Source: Acidimicrobiales bacterium
Lineage (GTDB): Bacteria; Actinomycetota; Acidimicrobiia; Acidimicrobiales; JAKAVM01
Length of the DNA: 7,079 nucleotides
Direction: 5' to 3'
Assembly: GCA_027451785.1 (NCBI GenBank)
Contig: DAIDIS010000037.1
Span: forward strand, 1-7,079
Numbering within the stretch: the stretch's first letter is position 1; each line of letters opens with the position of its first letter. The position numbers and the translations under genes were made by a program. The notes beneath the pieces are model-generated. The model searched no databases. It was not told the DNA's origin and worked only from the letters and a program-made list of their open reading frames with translations. Positions 5,641 through 7,079 of this stretch are shown here, in pieces.

Positions 5641-6867
5641 GTGAGCAATCCATCCCCATTCGGAGAAGGCAACGAGGAGCTTTTTCGCAGCCTCTTTAAG
5701 TTTTTTGCGTCCCCGGAGAAGATGAATTGGGACTTGGCTACTCAGGTGGCCCAAGAGTCCGCCCAGGGCGGGGCTCCTATAGTCAACGTCGATCCCCTCG
5801 TGCGTGTGAAGCTGGAGGAGCTTATGAAGGTCGCTGACCTTCATGTATCCACCGCGTCTGGTTTGACCACTTCCACCAGCGCCAATGGCCCGGTCATTAC
5901 CTGCCTCACACGCCCGGAATGGGCTGCAAGGACCCTTTCGGATTGGCGCCCGTTGCTGGAGGCCCTTTCGGAGTCGATGGGCAAGGCGAATCTCTCGGGG
6001 GCCTTCGGAGACGAGGTTGAGGAAGCGGGCGCAGGACCCCAGGATCTTTTCGGAGCAGTACCCGGAGGACTTGGCCAAATCTTCGGCAAGGCCATGCAAG
6101 CACTGCCTCCTCTTCTGTTTTCGATTCAGATTGGAGCGGCAATTGGGCAGCTGTCCATCGCAAGCCTCGCCCAGTACGATCTCCCGGTCCCGAGACCTCC
6201 GTCGGACCAGATTCTCTTCGTGCCCGAGAACATCGGCAATTTTGCGAGTGACTGGAGCCTGCCTCCTGACGACCTAATTCTGTGGCTCTGTATCAGGGAA
6301 TTATCCATTCACTCTTTGATGAGAATCGACCACGTGCGCGACGAGGCCGACAGGCTGCTGACCACCTTCGCAGGTGGTTACACCCCCAGCGCGCAATTTC
6401 TAGAGGAAAAGCTCGGGAACATTGACCCGGCGAGCCTACAAAGCGTGGAATCCATTCAGGATCTCCTAGGTGACCCGTCAACACTCCTGGACGAGATGCT
6501 GACCTCCGAACAACGGTCAATTTCCGAGGAGCTTTCAGCCCTTATGGCGGTCGTTATGGGTTGGTCCGACCACATGGTGGACCAAGTGGGGTCGAAGCTG
6601 GTCTCGTCATATGGTGCGTTGAGCGAAGCCATGAAGCGCCGCCGAGTCGAACGCTCAGACAGCGAGCATTTCATCGACAGGCTTTTTGGCCTTGAAATGA
6701 GTCAGGCGCAATTCGATCGTGGCGACAATTTCATCAAAGGTGTTATTGATCGAGAAGGCGAAGAAGCCCTGCTCAAGATATGGGCCGACAAATCAAACCT
6801 GCCCACCCCGGCTGAAGTGGATGCCCCTGGGCTTTGGCTCGAAAGAATAAAGCTCCCCGCAGACTAG
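5641..6867 (+). CDS. DUF2342 / Zincin_2 family protein with eroded zinc-binding motif
   Basis: The 408-residue protein matches the actinobacterial DUF2342 (putative zinc metalloprotease) pattern along its length. Family hallmarks are MNWDLATQVAQ (28-38), a Gly-rich central region, LILWLCIRELSIHSL (212-226), MGWSDHMVD (306-314), the basic RRRVER block (333-338), LFGLEMS (348-354) and a C-terminal NLPTPAEVDAP (386-396). It has no signal peptide and is presumably cytoplasmic. Active-looking relatives, as I recall, carry an HExxH-type helix and a later EGW segment. Here the corresponding residues are Arg219-Glu220-Leu-Ser-Ile223 and Met306, with a His at 224, one place late. Zinc hydrolysis is therefore doubtful. 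GTG 5641 is the first start after an in-frame TAG (5629-5631); the ribosome-binding site is weak. It follows the pseudo-HtrA gene by 63 bp with no clear terminator, so they may be co-transcribed. Function of the family is poorly known. Confidence 0.87.
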   Translation: MSNPSPFGEGNEELFRSLFKFFASPEKMNWDLATQVAQESAQGGAPIVNVDPLVRVKLEELMKVADLHVSTASGLTTSTSANGPVITCLTRPEWAARTLSDWRPLLEALSESMGKANLSGAFGDEVEEAGAGPQDLFGAVPGGLGQIFGKAMQALPPLLFSIQIGAAIGQLSIASLAQYDLPVPRPPSDQILFVPENIGNFASDWSLPPDDLILWLCIRELSIHSLMRIDHVRDEADRLLTTFAGGYTPSAQFLEEKLGNIDPASLQSVESIQDLLGDPSTLLDEMLTSEQRSISEELSALMAVVMGWSDHMVDQVGSKLVSSYGALSEAMKRRRVERSDSEHFIDRLFGLEMSQAQFDRGDNFIKGVIDREGEEALLKIWADKSNLPTPAEVDAPGLWLERIKLPAD

Positions 6868-6953
6868 CCAACCACATCCCCTGCGCCGTGAGGCAGGATT
6901 CAAGTATCCCTCCGTTTCGCTCGATTACCTATGAGTCGGAATTGGGGGATCCA

Positions 6954-7079
6954 ATGAATCAGTCGGACAATTTCAAAGCCTTCGTAGATTTAGAGAAGAG
7001 CATCGTTCCACCGCACCTTCAACGGTCGGCTGCAACCGGTCAAAAAAGCGAAGTAACCGCACCCCAAGTCGATTCCGCT
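6954..7079 (+). CDS. Start of an unrecognised gene, cut by the right edge
   Basis: ATG 6954 opens 42 codons that stay open to the last base (MNQSDNFKAFVDLEKSIVP at the start). GGGGGA sits about 4 bases upstream, a good ribosome-binding site. The visible part is hydrophilic with no signal peptide or membrane segment and I do not recognise it. The 86-bp gap after the DUF2342 gene shows no convincing promoter or terminator. An 8-codon ORF (6931-6957) overlaps the start as ATGA but lacks its own ribosome-binding site. Confidence 0.6.
   Translation, partial: MNQSDNFKAFVDLEKSIVPPHLQRSAATGQKSEVTAPQVDSA

Noticed and set aside
5545..6099. 184-residue minus-strand frame opposite the DUF2342 gene.
   Set aside because: The plus strand here encodes a clear DUF2342 protein with conserved motifs; the antisense product matches nothing.
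6880..6897. CCTGC/GCAGG inverted repeat after the DUF2342 gene as a terminator.
   Set aside because: Only 5 bp of stem with an 8-base loop and no T-run follows.
6931..6957. 8-codon ORF MSRNWGIQ overlapping the last gene start as ATGA.
   Set aside because: No ribosome-binding site before its ATG, whereas the overlapping ATG 6954 has a good one; length is within chance.

Overview
The window looks like a chromosomal, mostly vertically inherited block from an actinobacterium. The evidence is a YlbL-type PDZ/Lon protease, a member of the actinobacterial DUF2342 (Zincin_2) family and an N-terminal WRHPSE motif that I associate, from memory, with Acidimicrobiia membrane proteins. Base composition is only moderately GC-rich. 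Assignment to Acidimicrobiia is an inference; the sequence carries no taxonomic marker such as rRNA. I see no tRNA, rRNA, CRISPR array, insertion sequence or phage gene.

Layout: positions 1-3386 are a minus-strand gene string read from right to left. It holds mreB (2382-3386), then an NlpC/P60 peptidoglycan endopeptidase with a coiled-coil N-terminus (1161-2366, 15 bp after mreB), then a YlbL-family membrane Ser-Lys protease (1126 to beyond the left edge, 34 bp later). A divergent regulatory gap lies at about 3387-3483. To its right the plus strand carries an 11-codon in-frame leader ORF, a 684-residue membrane protein with the HtrA layout (TM helix, trypsin-like fold, long Ser/Gly/Pro linker, PDZ) but no catalytic triad (3523-5577), a DUF2342 protein whose zinc-binding motif appears eroded (5641-6867), and the first 42 codons of an unrecognised gene (6954 to beyond the right edge).

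Taken together the genes point to cell-envelope growth and envelope protein quality control: a cytoskeletal elongation protein, a wall hydrolase, an intact PDZ protease and two protease homologues that look catalytically dead. From memory, ylbL and DUF2342 genes are divergent neighbours in mycobacteria (Rv3194c/Rv3195). Here the pair keeps that orientation but mreB, the endopeptidase and the pseudo-HtrA gene sit between them.

The points most worth checking are an apparent CTG start for mreB, a Gln at the MreB position that normally holds the ATPase Glu, the amber-separated leader and hairpin before the pseudo-HtrA gene, and the loss of catalytic residues in two adjacent protease-family proteins.
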